DNA of 60,019 nucleotides. It comes from Janthinobacterium violaceinigrum (GTDB lineage Bacteria > Pseudomonadota > Gammaproteobacteria > Burkholderiales > Burkholderiaceae_D). Below the pieces are notes generated by a model. That model made no database searches. It was given only the letters and a program-made list of their open reading frames with translations, and was not told the origin of the DNA. Position numbers and translations under genes: made by a program. The stretch spans positions 1-60,019 of the forward strand of contig NZ_WFLI01000039.1 in the NCBI RefSeq assembly GCF_009208555.1, given 5' to 3'. Positions 34,464 to 42,933 of the stretch are shown in pieces; within the stretch, counting starts at the first letter, position 1, and each line of letters opens with the position of its first letter.

Positions 34464-35636
34464 TCAGCGCACGGCGCTGACGGGAGCGGCGGTGGCAACG
34501 GCGGCGGCCCGCTTCCACGGCTGGGGCGCGACGGTGGCGCCCGGCTGCAAACGTTCCTGGCCTTCGATGACGACCGTGTCGCCCGCCTTCAGGCCGCCGT
34601 TGACGACGTACTGGTGCTCGACCACGTCGCCCACGGTTACCGGTTTCAGGCTGGCCTTGTGCGCGCCGTCGAGTACCCAGGCCTGCGCCTGGCCGTCGCT
34701 GCCGCGCAAGACGGCTTGCTGCGGTACCAGCACGCCATCGGCCTGCACGGCGCGGGCGATGCGGGCCCGCACGAACATGCCTGGCAACAGCTGGCGTTGC
34801 GGATTGTCGACCAGCACGCGGATGACGGCGTCGCCCGTGCCCGCATCGACGCTGATGCCGGAGAACAGGATGCGCCCCGTGACGGGATGCGGCTGGCCAT
34901 CGGCGCCCAGGATGGTGACGGGCAGCTTGTCCGCACCGCCCTTGCCCTCCGCGCTCGCGGCCCGCAGCGCGGCCAGCGCGGCGGCCGGCTGGCGCACGTC
35001 CACATACACCTTGTCGATCTGCTGGATGCGCGCCATCGGCGTTGCATCGGCCAGGCCCACGAGCGCGCCTTCCGTCACCAGTTCGGAGCCGATGCGCCCC
35101 GCGATGGGCGCCTCGATGCTGGCAAAAGCCAGGTCCAGGCGGCGGCGCGCCAGGCTGGCCCGCGCCTGCGCCACGGTGGCCACGGCTTGCTCGCGCTGGG
35201 CCACGGCATCGTCATACGCCTGGCGGCTGATGGCGTCCGCCTCGACCAGCGGTTTCAGACGCTCGGCCTGGCTGCTGGCGCGGTTGGCCGTGGCCACCGC
35301 ATGCTGCAGGGCGGCGGCGGCCGAGTCGACGTCCGCCTGGAACGGTGCGGGGTTCAGCTGGAACAGCTTCTGCCCCGCCTGCACTTCGGCGCCCTGCTCG
35401 AACTGGCGGCGCAGCACGATGCCACCCACCTGCGGGCGGATGTCGGCCGTGCGGAAGGCCGCGACCCTGCCCGGCAATTCGTCGCTGAGGAGCACGGGCG
35501 CCGCCTGCAGCTTGAGTACCGTCACGGCGGCGGGCGGTGCGGCGCCTTCTTCCGGCGCGGGTTTGGAACAGGCGGCAAGGCTGAGCAGTGCCGCGGCGAT
35601 CAACATGTTTTTCTTGGTGAGGTGGCTCGGATGCAT
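34464..35636 (-). CDS. Periplasmic adaptor (membrane fusion) lipoprotein of the RND pump
   Basis: The 390-residue protein has a lipobox (LLSLAACSKPAPEE), the lipoyl/hairpin half LPGRVAAFRTADIRPQVGG, VLRRQFEQGAEVQAGQKLFQ, a long coiled coil, and the barrel part PIAGRIGSELVTEGALVG. It links the RND pump to the outer membrane channel. It is the first gene of the three-gene operon, 26 bp before the pump gene, and faces the response regulator across a 133-bp gap that should hold both promoters. Confidence 0.9.
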   Translation of the reverse strand: MHPSHLTKKNMLIAAALLSLAACSKPAPEEGAAPPAAVTVLKLQAAPVLLSDELPGRVAAFRTADIRPQVGGIVLRRQFEQGAEVQAGQKLFQLNPAPFQADVDSAAAALQHAVATANRASSQAERLKPLVEADAISRQAYDDAVAQREQAVATVAQARASLARRRLDLAFASIEAPIAGRIGSELVTEGALVGLADATPMARIQQIDKVYVDVRQPAAALAALRAASAEGKGGADKLPVTILGADGQPHPVTGRILFSGISVDAGTGDAVIRVLVDNPQRQLLPGMFVRARIARAVQADGVLVPQQAVLRGSDGQAQAWVLDGAHKASLKPVTVGDVVEHQYVVNGGLKAGDTVVIEGQERLQPGATVAPQPWKRAAAVATAAPVSAVR

Positions 35637-35769
35637 GGTCTTTCTCTATGGCAGATCCCAACCGGCGGTCCGGTCGACAGATAACAAGAGCATAGAAGGC
35701 CAACATGGACGTTCCGTCAAAGAAATGTGGAGATTCGATGGAGAGAGCGAAGAATGCTAGACTATTTGC

Positions 35770-36519
35770 ATGAACTATCTCCACAGCTCCACGCAGCCCT
35801 CCTTTCTTGCCACCACGCCGCCTTCCGCTCTCATCCTGATCGCCGAAGACGAACCGCAAATCGCCCGCATCCTGTCCGGCTACCTGGAGCGCGACGGCTA
35901 CCGCACGGCGTTCGCGCCCGATGGCCAGGAAGCGCTGAACCAGCACCTGGCGCTGGCGCCGGACCTGCTGCTGCTCGACGTGCAAATGCCCCGTGTCGAT
36001 GGCTGGGGCGTGCTGACGGAAGTGCGCCGGCGCGGCGAAACGCCCGTCATCATGCTGACGGCGCGCGACCAGGATGCGGACAAGCTGGCCGCCCTGCGCG
36101 TGGGCGCGGACGACTACATCATCAAGCCCTTCAATCCGGCCGAAGTGGTGGCCCGCGTGGCGGCCGTGCTGCGCCGCTCGCGCGTGCGCCACCACCCGGT
36201 GGGCGGCCAGCGCCTGCGCTGCGGGGCCATCGAAATCGACCAGGAAACGTATGTGGCCAGCGTGCTGCGCGACGGCGTGCCCGTCCCCCTCAGCCTGACC
36301 CTGACGGAATTCCGCCTGCTGGCCCACCTGGCGCGCACGCCGCGCCGCGTGTGCAGCCGCCTGGAACTGCTGGAATCCTGCATGCCCGAGAGCAATTCGC
36401 TGGAGCGCACGGTGGACAGCCACGTCAGCAAGCTGCGCAAGAAGCTGGAGGAAGCGGGCGTGATGAACATGCCGGCCAGCCTGCGCGGCGTGGGCTACCG
36501 GCTGGAAGGCGAGCTCTGA
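35770..36519 (+). CDS. OmpR-family response regulator (AdeR/BaeR-like) for the RND pump
   Basis: The 249-residue protein has a receiver domain (ILIAEDEPQIARILSGYLER, phosphoacceptor in LLLLDVQMPRVDG, Lys in VGADDYIIKPFNP) and a winged-helix DNA-binding domain (SLTLTEFRLLAHLARTP, ERTVDSHVSKLRKKLEEAG). A 20-residue extension precedes the receiver. It probably binds the adaptor promoter opposite. Its stop overlaps the kinase start by one base. Confidence 0.9.
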   Translation: MNYLHSSTQPSFLATTPPSALILIAEDEPQIARILSGYLERDGYRTAFAPDGQEALNQHLALAPDLLLLDVQMPRVDGWGVLTEVRRRGETPVIMLTARDQDADKLAALRVGADDYIIKPFNPAEVVARVAAVLRRSRVRHHPVGGQRLRCGAIEIDQETYVASVLRDGVPVPLSLTLTEFRLLAHLARTPRRVCSRLELLESCMPESNSLERTVDSHVSKLRKKLEEAGVMNMPASLRGVGYRLEGEL

Positions 36520-37604
36520 TGCGCTTCACCGGCTTGAACCGGCAGATCGTGCTGTCGATGTCCGTGCTGATGGTCAGCAGCATCCTGCTCATCTGGATCG
36601 GTTCCTGGACCTTCTTTGCCATCGCCTTCAAGATCGACCCCGGCATGCTGTCCGAACCGGACGACTGGTCGCCCACGACGGCCGAATGGCTGTGGATCTT
36701 CGCCATCACCATCTTCGGCCTGGGGCTGGCGGCGTTTTTCGCCATCAAGCTCGCTTCGCGCATTCTCAAACCGATCAATTCCGTGATGGACAGCGTGCGC
36801 CGCGTGGCGCATGGCGACCTGTCCGCGCGCGCGTTTGCGGGCGACCGCAGCCTGGGCGAGACGGCCATGCTGGTCGATGACTTCAACAGCATGGCCGAAC
36901 GCTTGCAGCGGGCGGCCAAGGAAAGCGAAACGTGGAATGCGGCCATCGCGCACGAACTGCGCACGCCCGTGACCATCCTGCGCGGCACCCTGCAAGGCGT
37001 CGTCGACGGCGTCTTCAAGCCCGAGGAAGTGCCGTTTTCCAGCCTGCTGGCGCAAGTGGAGGACCTGGGCCGCCTGATCGAGGACTTGCGCACCCTGAGC
37101 CTGGCCGACAGCGGCTACATGCAGCTGCGCATGGCGTGGACGGACCTGACCCTGGAAATCGAGGAAGTGGGCCGCCTGCTGGCGCCGGACATGGAAGCGG
37201 CCGGCTTTGCCCTGCAACTGCACCTGTCCGACCACCCCGTCTGCTGCGACGCGGCGCGCATCCGGCAAATCGTGCTGGCCCTGCTCGACAACGCGCGCCG
37301 CTATGCGCATCCGGGCCTGCTGCGCGTGCGCACCCGCGTGCAGGCGGGCCAGTATTGCCTCAGCGTCGAGGATGCGGGCCCCGGCATTCCGGAGGAACTG
37401 GCGCCGCACGTGTTCGAAGCGTTCCGCCGCGGCGACAGCGCCAGGGTCGACCTGAATGCGGGCAGCGGCCTGGGACTGGCCGTGGTCGAGGCCATCGCCC
37501 GCGCGCACGGCGGCAGCGCCGCCTGCACGCGCGGCAAGGCGGGCGGCAGCCTGTTCACCGTCAAATGGCCCGTCGAGCATGGCGCGCCGCCGGCCGCGGG
37601 CTGA
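36519..37604 (+). CDS. Sensor histidine kinase (AdeS/BaeS-like)
   Basis: The 361-residue kinase has two membrane segments (about 9-38 and 63-85), a HAMP-type linker (ASRILKPINSVMDSVRRVAH), the phosphorylation site in NAAIAHELRTPVTIL, and an ATPase domain ending SGLGLAVVEAIARAHGG. The periplasmic loop is short (about 25 residues), so it may sense membrane stress or a partner. It is coupled to the regulator gene and presumably controls the RND pump. Confidence 0.9.
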   Translation: MRFTGLNRQIVLSMSVLMVSSILLIWIGSWTFFAIAFKIDPGMLSEPDDWSPTTAEWLWIFAITIFGLGLAAFFAIKLASRILKPINSVMDSVRRVAHGDLSARAFAGDRSLGETAMLVDDFNSMAERLQRAAKESETWNAAIAHELRTPVTILRGTLQGVVDGVFKPEEVPFSSLLAQVEDLGRLIEDLRTLSLADSGYMQLRMAWTDLTLEIEEVGRLLAPDMEAAGFALQLHLSDHPVCCDAARIRQIVLALLDNARRYAHPGLLRVRTRVQAGQYCLSVEDAGPGIPEELAPHVFEAFRRGDSARVDLNAGSGLGLAVVEAIARAHGGSAACTRGKAGGSLFTVKWPVEHGAPPAAG

Positions 37605-38513
37605 CTACGCGGCTGCCTGCGGCGGCGTGGCCGCATCGGCGCGCACCATGTCGACAAAGGCGCGCAGCACGGACGGCATCTGCCGCCGGCTCGGGTAGTA
37701 CAGGAAATAACGGGGCGGCGGCGGCAGGCAGCGCTCCAGCACGCAGACCAGCCGCCCCGCCGCGATATCGGCGCGCGCATCGGCTTCGTACACATACGCA
37801 AGTCCCGCGCCGTCGCGGGCCGCGCGCAGCATCAGCTCATCGTCGTCAAACACCAGCGGGCCGCCGACGGCGATGCTGACGCCCTCGCCCGCCTGGCCGA
37901 ATTCCCACGCATACTGGCGCCCGCTGGGAAAACGCCGGCCGATGCAGGCATGCCCGAGCAGCGCGCGCGGCGTGCTTGGTGCGCCATGCGCCGCCAGGTA
38001 GGCGGGCGACGCCACCACCACGAACGGCTGCGGCGCGCCCACGGGCACGGCGATCATGTCGGCCGCCACGTGCTCGCCGAAGCGGATGCCCGCGTCAAAC
38101 CCGTCGCGCACGATGTCGATCATGCCGTCATCGGTGACGAGTTCCACTTGCACGCGCGGATAGCGGGCGACAAATTGCGCCAGCATGGGCGCCAGCAGCA
38201 GCCGGGCGGCGGGACGGGGCACGTTCAGGCGCAGCTTGCCTGCAGGCACATCCTGCAAGGTGCTCAGGTCCAGCAAGGCATCCGTGATTTCGCGCATGGC
38301 CGGCGCCAGCCGCGCCAGCAACTGCTGCCCCGCCTCGGTGGGCGTGACGCTGCGCGTGGTGCGGTTCAGCAGGCGCACGCCCAGGCGCTCTTCCAGCGCG
38401 CGCAGCGCATGGCTGAGGGCCGAGGCGGACACGCCCCGTTCCAGCGCCGCCTTGCGAAAGCTGCGCAGGCGGGCGACGGCGGCAAAGGCCGTCAATTCAT
38501 TCAGGTCAGCCAT
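37605..38513 (-). CDS. LysR-family regulator next to an aldo-keto reductase
   Basis: The 302-residue LysR protein (MADLNELTAFAAVARLRSFR, then GVSASALSHALRALEERLGV) has a CrgA-like effector domain. It is divergent from the aldo-keto reductase gene across 101 bp holding GATAAG/CTTATC, so it is the likely regulator of that gene. Its stop lies directly against the stop of the kinase gene. Confidence 0.88.
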   Translation of the reverse strand: MADLNELTAFAAVARLRSFRKAALERGVSASALSHALRALEERLGVRLLNRTTRSVTPTEAGQQLLARLAPAMREITDALLDLSTLQDVPAGKLRLNVPRPAARLLLAPMLAQFVARYPRVQVELVTDDGMIDIVRDGFDAGIRFGEHVAADMIAVPVGAPQPFVVVASPAYLAAHGAPSTPRALLGHACIGRRFPSGRQYAWEFGQAGEGVSIAVGGPLVFDDDELMLRAARDGAGLAYVYEADARADIAAGRLVCVLERCLPPPPRYFLYYPSRRQMPSVLRAFVDMVRADAATPPQAAA

Positions 38514-38545
38514 TATTCATGAGTCATATTCAGTAATGCATGCAG

Positions 38546-38561
38546 GATAAGCGATCTTATC
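38546..38561. promoter_or_regulatory. Inverted repeat in the LysR/aldo-keto reductase gap
   Basis: GATAAG and CTTATC flank CGAT; an overlapping GCGAT-CTT-ATCGC palindrome spans 38551-38563. Its place between the two divergent genes makes it a candidate regulator site, although the exact T-N11-A spacing is not perfect. Confidence 0.35.
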
Positions 38562-38614
38562 GCATGGTGTTCCTTCCAGCATACTGATTGCCTCTCTTTT
38601 GACAAGGAATGGCA

Positions 38615-39613
38615 ATGGAATACAGAACACTGGGCACCTCCGGCTTGCAGGTCGCCCCCATCGGCCTGGGCTGCATGGGCATGAGCTTTGCCTACGGCGG
38701 CGCGGACGAAGCAGCCTCGCTGCGCGTGCTGCACCGCGCCGTGGAACTGGGCGTGACCCTGATCGACACGGCGGAAGTCTACGGCCCCTACGCCAACGAG
38801 GAATTGGTGGGCCGCGCCCTGAAGCAGCTGCGCGGCAAGGTCAGCATCGCCACCAAGTTCGGCTTCAGGATATTGCCGCACGGCCAGGGCGTGGAACGCA
38901 TGGCGGGCGTGGACAGCCGGCCAGAGCACATCGTGCAGGCCGTGGAAGCATCGCTGTCCCGGCTCGGCATCGACAGCATCGACCTGCTGTACCAGCACCG
39001 CGTGGACCCCGCCGTGCCCATCGAAGACGTGGTGGGCGCCATGGCCGGTCTCGTCCGGGCGGGCAAGGTGCGCCACCTGGGGCTGTCGGAAGTGTCGGCG
39101 GCCACCCTGCGCCGCGCCCATGCCGTCCACCCGATTGCGGCCGTGCAGTCCGAGTATTCGCTGTGGAGCCGCGACGTGGAAGCGCAGGTGCTGCCCGCCT
39201 GCCGCGAACTGGGCGTCGGCTTCGTGCCCTACAGCCCGCTGGGCCGGGGCTTCCTGACGGGCCAGCTTCCTTCCAGCGCCATGCTGGCGCCCGACGACTA
39301 CCGCCACAGCCTGCCCCGCTTCCAGGCGCCGGCGATGGCGGCCAACGGTCGCCTGGTGGCTGCGCTGCAAGGCCTGGCGGCGGCGCGCGGCGTTACGGCG
39401 GCCCAGCTGGCCCTAGCCTGGCTGCTGGCGCAAGGCAGCGACATCGTGCCCATTCCCGGCGCCCGCAGCCTGGCGCACCTGGAAGAAAACGTGGCCGCCG
39501 CGCAGGTCGCGCTGAGCGCAAGCGAACTGGCCGCCATCGGCGCCGCCATCGCGCCCGCCGCCGTGCAGGGCGCACGCTACCCGGCTGTGGAACTTGCCAT
39601 GGTTGGCCTGTAG
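38615..39613 (+). CDS. Aldo/keto reductase
   Basis: The 332-residue protein is a (beta/alpha)8 aldo/keto reductase: LGTSGLQVAPIGLGCMGMSF, the catalytic Asp and Tyr in LIDTAEVYGPYANEELVGRA, Lys in VSIATKFGF, and His in DLLYQHRVDPAVP. It reduces aldehydes or ketones with NADPH. The ATG at 38615 has AAGGA 6 bases before it; the ATG at 38609 overlaps that site. The physiological substrate is unknown. Confidence 0.9.
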   Translation: MEYRTLGTSGLQVAPIGLGCMGMSFAYGGADEAASLRVLHRAVELGVTLIDTAEVYGPYANEELVGRALKQLRGKVSIATKFGFRILPHGQGVERMAGVDSRPEHIVQAVEASLSRLGIDSIDLLYQHRVDPAVPIEDVVGAMAGLVRAGKVRHLGLSEVSAATLRRAHAVHPIAAVQSEYSLWSRDVEAQVLPACRELGVGFVPYSPLGRGFLTGQLPSSAMLAPDDYRHSLPRFQAPAMAANGRLVAALQGLAAARGVTAAQLALAWLLAQGSDIVPIPGARSLAHLEENVAAAQVALSASELAAIGAAIAPAAVQGARYPAVELAMVGL

Positions 39614-39734
39614 ACAACAGTGCCCGAGTACGCTAATTTGGGCACGAACGACAAGTTCTTTTAGCCGCCGCACTTGAAATGGCCGAATCCGCTATCATTT
39701 CCAATCTGAACTATTCATTATGAAAGGGATTTAC

Positions 39735-40373
39735 ATGTCCGATTTGCTCGAAACATTGCAATGGCGCTACGCCACCAAAAAGATGGACCCGGCGAAAACT
39801 GTGCCGAAAGACAAGATCGAGCGCATCCTGGAAGCCGTGCGCCTGACGGCCAGCTCCAGCGGCCTGCACCCGTATGAAGTGTTCGTGGTGACGAATCCGG
39901 CCCTGCGCGAGCAGATCAAGCCGCATGCGTGGAACCAGGCCCAGGTGACGGATTCCTCGCACCTGCTGGTGTTTGCCGCCTGGGATAATTACACGGTGGA
40001 ACGCATCAACGCCCGCTTCGACCTCGTCAACGAAGTGCGCGGCTTCAGGAATGAAGGCTGGGAAGCGTACCGCCAGCAGATCCTGGCCACGTATCCGCAG
40101 CGCGACGCGGAAACCAACTACCAGCACGCGGCACGCCAGGCGTATATCGGCGTGGGCACGGCCCTGATCGCCGCGGCGCAGGAAAAAGTCGATTCGACGC
40201 CGATGGAAGGTTTTGACCCGGCCAAGGTCGACGAAATCCTGGGCTTGCGCGAAAAAGGCTTGCGCTCCGTCGTCATGCTGCCGCTGGGCTACCGTGCCGG
40301 CGAAGGCGACTGGCTGGTGGACCTGAAAAAAGTGCGCCCCGCGCGCGCGCAATTCATCACCGAGCTGGCGTAA
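39735..40373 (+). CDS. NAD(P)H-dependent oxidoreductase, nitroreductase family
   Basis: The 212-residue protein belongs to the NfsB-like nitroreductases: LLETLQWRYATKKMDPAKTV, VRLTASSSGLHPYEVFVVTN, then YIGVGTALIAAAQEKVDSTP and LREKGLRSVVMLPLGYR. It reduces nitro compounds or quinones using FMN. AAGGGA lies before the ATG at 39735. A clear terminator follows the stop. Confidence 0.88.
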   Translation: MSDLLETLQWRYATKKMDPAKTVPKDKIERILEAVRLTASSSGLHPYEVFVVTNPALREQIKPHAWNQAQVTDSSHLLVFAAWDNYTVERINARFDLVNEVRGFRNEGWEAYRQQILATYPQRDAETNYQHAARQAYIGVGTALIAAAQEKVDSTPMEGFDPAKVDEILGLREKGLRSVVMLPLGYRAGEGDWLVDLKKVRPARAQFITELA

Positions 40374-40391
40374 GCGCTTCGCAAGTGACTG

Positions 40392-40428
40392 AAAAGCGGA
40401 TGCCCTCACCGGCATCCGCTTTTTTTTT
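40392..40428 (+). terminator. Rho-independent terminator after the nitroreductase gene
   Basis: AAAAGCGGATGCC (40392-40404) pairs perfectly with GGCATCCGCTTTT (40411-40423) around CTCACC, and a T-run continues to 40428. It starts 18 bases after the stop codon. The A-rich left side makes it partly bidirectional, which could also serve the convergent kinase gene. Confidence 0.92.
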
Positions 40429-40434
40429 GTCCGT

Positions 40435-41745
40435 TCAGGCCGCCTGCGGAAAGCGCACCGTCACCTGCAAGCCCCGCCCCGCCTCCCCGTCGGCCAGCGC
40501 GATGTCGGCCTGGTGGTGCTCGGCGATGTGGCGCACGATGGACAGGCCCAGGCCGCAGCCCCAGGCGTCGTTGCCGTCGGGGCGGAAGAAGCGGTCGAAC
40601 AGACGCGCATGGTGCTGGCGCGGCACGCCGGGGCCGTTGTCGGAGACGCGCAGCAGGGGCCGGCCCTCTTCCAGCGCCGCCTGCAAATCGACCCGGCCGC
40701 CCTGCTGCGTGTAGCGCAAGGCGTTGTCGATCAGGTTATTGAGCAGCACTTGCAAGCCGTCCGGGTCCGCTTGCACCAGCACCGTGGCCGGCAGCGTTTC
40801 CACCACGCCCAGGTCGATTGCGCGGCTGTCGGCCAGCGCGCTGTGGTCGGCCACGGCCGCTTCCAGCAGCTGTCCCAGGTCCACCGTGTGCAGCTGGCTG
40901 GCCGCCAGCGCCGTCTCATGGCGTGCCAGGCTGAGCAGCTGGCGCACCAGGTGCGTGCTGCGGTCCAGCCGTTCATGCAGGCGCGCCAGGGCCACGCGGC
41001 GTTCTTCCTCGCTGGCGGCGCGCTCGGCCACCTGCAGCTGCAGTTTCAATGCCGTCAGCGGCGAACGCAATTCATGCGCGGCATCGGCGACAAAGGTGCG
41101 CTGCGCCGTCAGCGCCGCCTCGAACTGCCCCATCAGGCTGTTGAGCGCCAGCGCCACGGGCCGCAGTTCGGGCGGCATGTCGTCGGCCGCCAGCGGCGTG
41201 AGCGCATCGGGCGAACGGCCCGCCACCGATGCGGCCAGGCGCTGCAGGGGCGCCAGCGCGCGTCCCACCACGACGACGATCAGCAGCCCCAGGAGCAGCG
41301 CAAACGCCAGCAGCGGCGCGCCCGCCCGCACGGTCATTTGCCAGGCCAGCTGGTCGCGCACGGCCTGCGCCTGCGCCACCTGCACGTAGCGGCCGCGCCG
41401 CGTCACGCCGTACAGGCGCCAGTCCTCGCCCTGCACCAGGACATCGGCAAAGCCGGCCAGCGCATAGCGCGGCAATTGGGGCTGGTCCGGCAAGACGGGC
41501 AATGGCTGCCCATCCTCGTCCCACGCCTGCAGCACGAACGCTTCTTCCGGGTCCTGCGCGGCGGGCAAGCCCGTCTGCGGCTCGAATTCGTCGGGCAAGG
41601 CCACGGCCAGCTGGCGCAGCTGCAGATCGGCCAGTTCATTGGTTTCTTCCAGCAGCGAGCGGAACAGTGAAATGCCCGCCCCCAGCACGCACAGCAAGGT
41701 GGCGGCCAGCAAGCCCAGCTGCAATTGGCGGCGGATGGTCAGCAA
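40435..41745 (-). CDS. Sensor histidine kinase, QseC-like
   Basis: The 436-residue kinase has an N-terminal membrane segment, a periplasmic loop of about 115 residues (DEEGQPLPVL-like region), a second membrane segment (LLAFALLLGLLIVVVVG), a HAMP linker, the site DAAHELRSPLTALKLQLQVA, and an ATPase domain (GCGLGLSIVRHIAEHH). The layout is that of QseC/PmrB-type kinases. It overlaps its regulator gene by 7 bases. Confidence 0.88.
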   Translation of the reverse strand: MLTIRRQLQLGLLAATLLCVLGAGISLFRSLLEETNELADLQLRQLAVALPDEFEPQTGLPAAQDPEEAFVLQAWDEDGQPLPVLPDQPQLPRYALAGFADVLVQGEDWRLYGVTRRGRYVQVAQAQAVRDQLAWQMTVRAGAPLLAFALLLGLLIVVVVGRALAPLQRLAASVAGRSPDALTPLAADDMPPELRPVALALNSLMGQFEAALTAQRTFVADAAHELRSPLTALKLQLQVAERAASEEERRVALARLHERLDRSTHLVRQLLSLARHETALAASQLHTVDLGQLLEAAVADHSALADSRAIDLGVVETLPATVLVQADPDGLQVLLNNLIDNALRYTQQGGRVDLQAALEEGRPLLRVSDNGPGVPRQHHARLFDRFFRPDGNDAWGCGLGLSIVRHIAEHHQADIALADGEAGRGLQVTVRFPQAA

Positions 41746-42404
41746 GATGCTACCCGCATCTTGTAGCCCACGCCGCGCACGGTCTGGATGCAGTCCGCAC
41801 CGAACTTCTTGCGCAGCTGGTACACGTACACGTCGACGGTATTGCTTTCCACTTCGCTATCCCAGCCATACAGCTTTTCGCCCAGCTGGCGCTTCGACAC
41901 CACCTTGCCCGGATGATCGAGCAAGGCGCGCAGCACGGAAAACTCGCGCGGCGGCAGCTTGATCTGTTCTCCCTCGAACGTGACGTCGTGGCTGGCCAGG
42001 TCCAGGGTCAGCGCGCCATGCTCGATGACGGAGCGCGAGCGGCTAACCCGGCGCCGCAGCAGCGCGCGAATGCGCGCCAGCAGCTCGTCGAGGTCGAACG
42101 GCTTGACCAGGTAATCGTCGGCGCCGCTGTCGAGCCCTGCCACGCGCGCAGGCGTGCCGTCGCGCGCCGTGATGATCAGCACGGGCAATTCGGCGCCCCG
42201 CGCCCGCATGGCGCGCAGCACGTCCATGCCTTGCTTGCCGGGCAAGCCCAGGTCCAGCAGCATCAAATCGTAGGCAAAGCCGGCCAGCGCCAGCTCCGCA
42301 TCGTGGCCATCGCGCACCCAGTCCACGGCATAGCACTCGCCGCGCAAGCCTTCGACCAGGCTTTCCCCGATCATCGGATCGTCTTCCACCAGCAGCACGC
42401 GCAC
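41739..42404 (-). CDS. OmpR-family response regulator, QseB/PmrA-like
   Basis: The 221-residue regulator has a receiver (LLVEDDPMIGESLVEGLRGE, Asp in LMLLDLGLPGKQG, Lys in DDYLVKPFDLDELLARI) and a winged helix (LPPREFSVLRALLDHPGKVV, NTVDVYVYQLRKKFG, VRGVGYK). It pairs with the downstream QseC-like kinase. An exported 58-residue peptide gene lies 78 bp upstream in the same orientation and is probably in the same transcript. Confidence 0.9.
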   Translation of the reverse strand: MRVLLVEDDPMIGESLVEGLRGECYAVDWVRDGHDAELALAGFAYDLMLLDLGLPGKQGMDVLRAMRARGAELPVLIITARDGTPARVAGLDSGADDYLVKPFDLDELLARIRALLRRRVSRSRSVIEHGALTLDLASHDVTFEGEQIKLPPREFSVLRALLDHPGKVVSKRQLGEKLYGWDSEVESNTVDVYVYQLRKKFGADCIQTVRGVGYKMRVASC

Positions 42405-42481
42405 CCGGGCCTCTCAAGATCTTGAAAAAGCCGTCATCTTACCTTGGCTGGCGCCGCGCCGCATGCGCTGCTGCAGTGGCC

Positions 42482-42658
42482 TTACCTGGAGCCAGACCCG
42501 CGGAACGGTGGGATATTGCCTTCTTGCGGATACAGCGCCACGCCTTTCGCCAGCGGCGCCGCCGCAGCGAGCGCCTCGCCAGGCTGGGCCGCTTGCGATA
42601 CCGGCAGAAAGGCCAGCAGAGATACCGCGCCCACACAGAAAATAGCCTTGATTTTCAT
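42482..42658 (-). CDS. 58-residue exported peptide upstream of the QseBC-like pair
   Basis: The product has a signal peptide, MKIKAIFCVGAVSLLAFLPV, with a likely cleavage after SQA, and a mature part of about 36 residues (AAPLAKGVALYPQEGNIPPF near the end, then RGSGSR). AAGGA sits 5 bases before the ATG. It may sense or feed the QseC-like kinase, or be a target of the regulator. I do not recognise a named family. An AT-rich palindrome lies 38 bp upstream. Confidence 0.6.
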   Translation of the reverse strand: MKIKAIFCVGAVSLLAFLPVSQAAQPGEALAAAAPLAKGVALYPQEGNIPPFRGSGSR

Positions 42659-42695
42659 ATCATTCCTTAAAGGTTGCATAGAAAAATATCGGATC

Positions 42696-42715
42696 AATAT
42701 ATTATTTCATATATT
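42696..42715. promoter_or_regulatory. AT-rich inverted repeat upstream of the exported peptide gene
   Basis: AATATAT and ATATATT flank TATTTC in the divergent gap between the peptide gene and the LodA-like gene. It could be an operator or part of the promoter; overlap with a -10 region on the minus strand is possible. Confidence 0.35.
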
Positions 42716-42933
42716 AATAAACAGGCAATACCAACCCACGATAGCTGCATGACGACAACAAGTCAATCTTGGCAGCAACTGAGTTGCCCAGCCCTGCGCC
42801 AGCCGGGCTAGCCCGTTTGTGTCCGCACATGCCATGCATGGCGTGCATTCACGATACCGTGACTATGTGCGCATTTGGCGCGTTTTTTATGCGGTATATT
42901 TTCCTTCCCTTCACGCATCTGGAAAGGCATGCC

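Noticed and set aside
31459..35760. 1,433-codon open frame on the plus strand
   Set aside because: It is antisense to the RND pump and adaptor genes, is rich in His, Gln and Arg as expected for a mirror frame of GC-rich coding DNA, and has no family signature.
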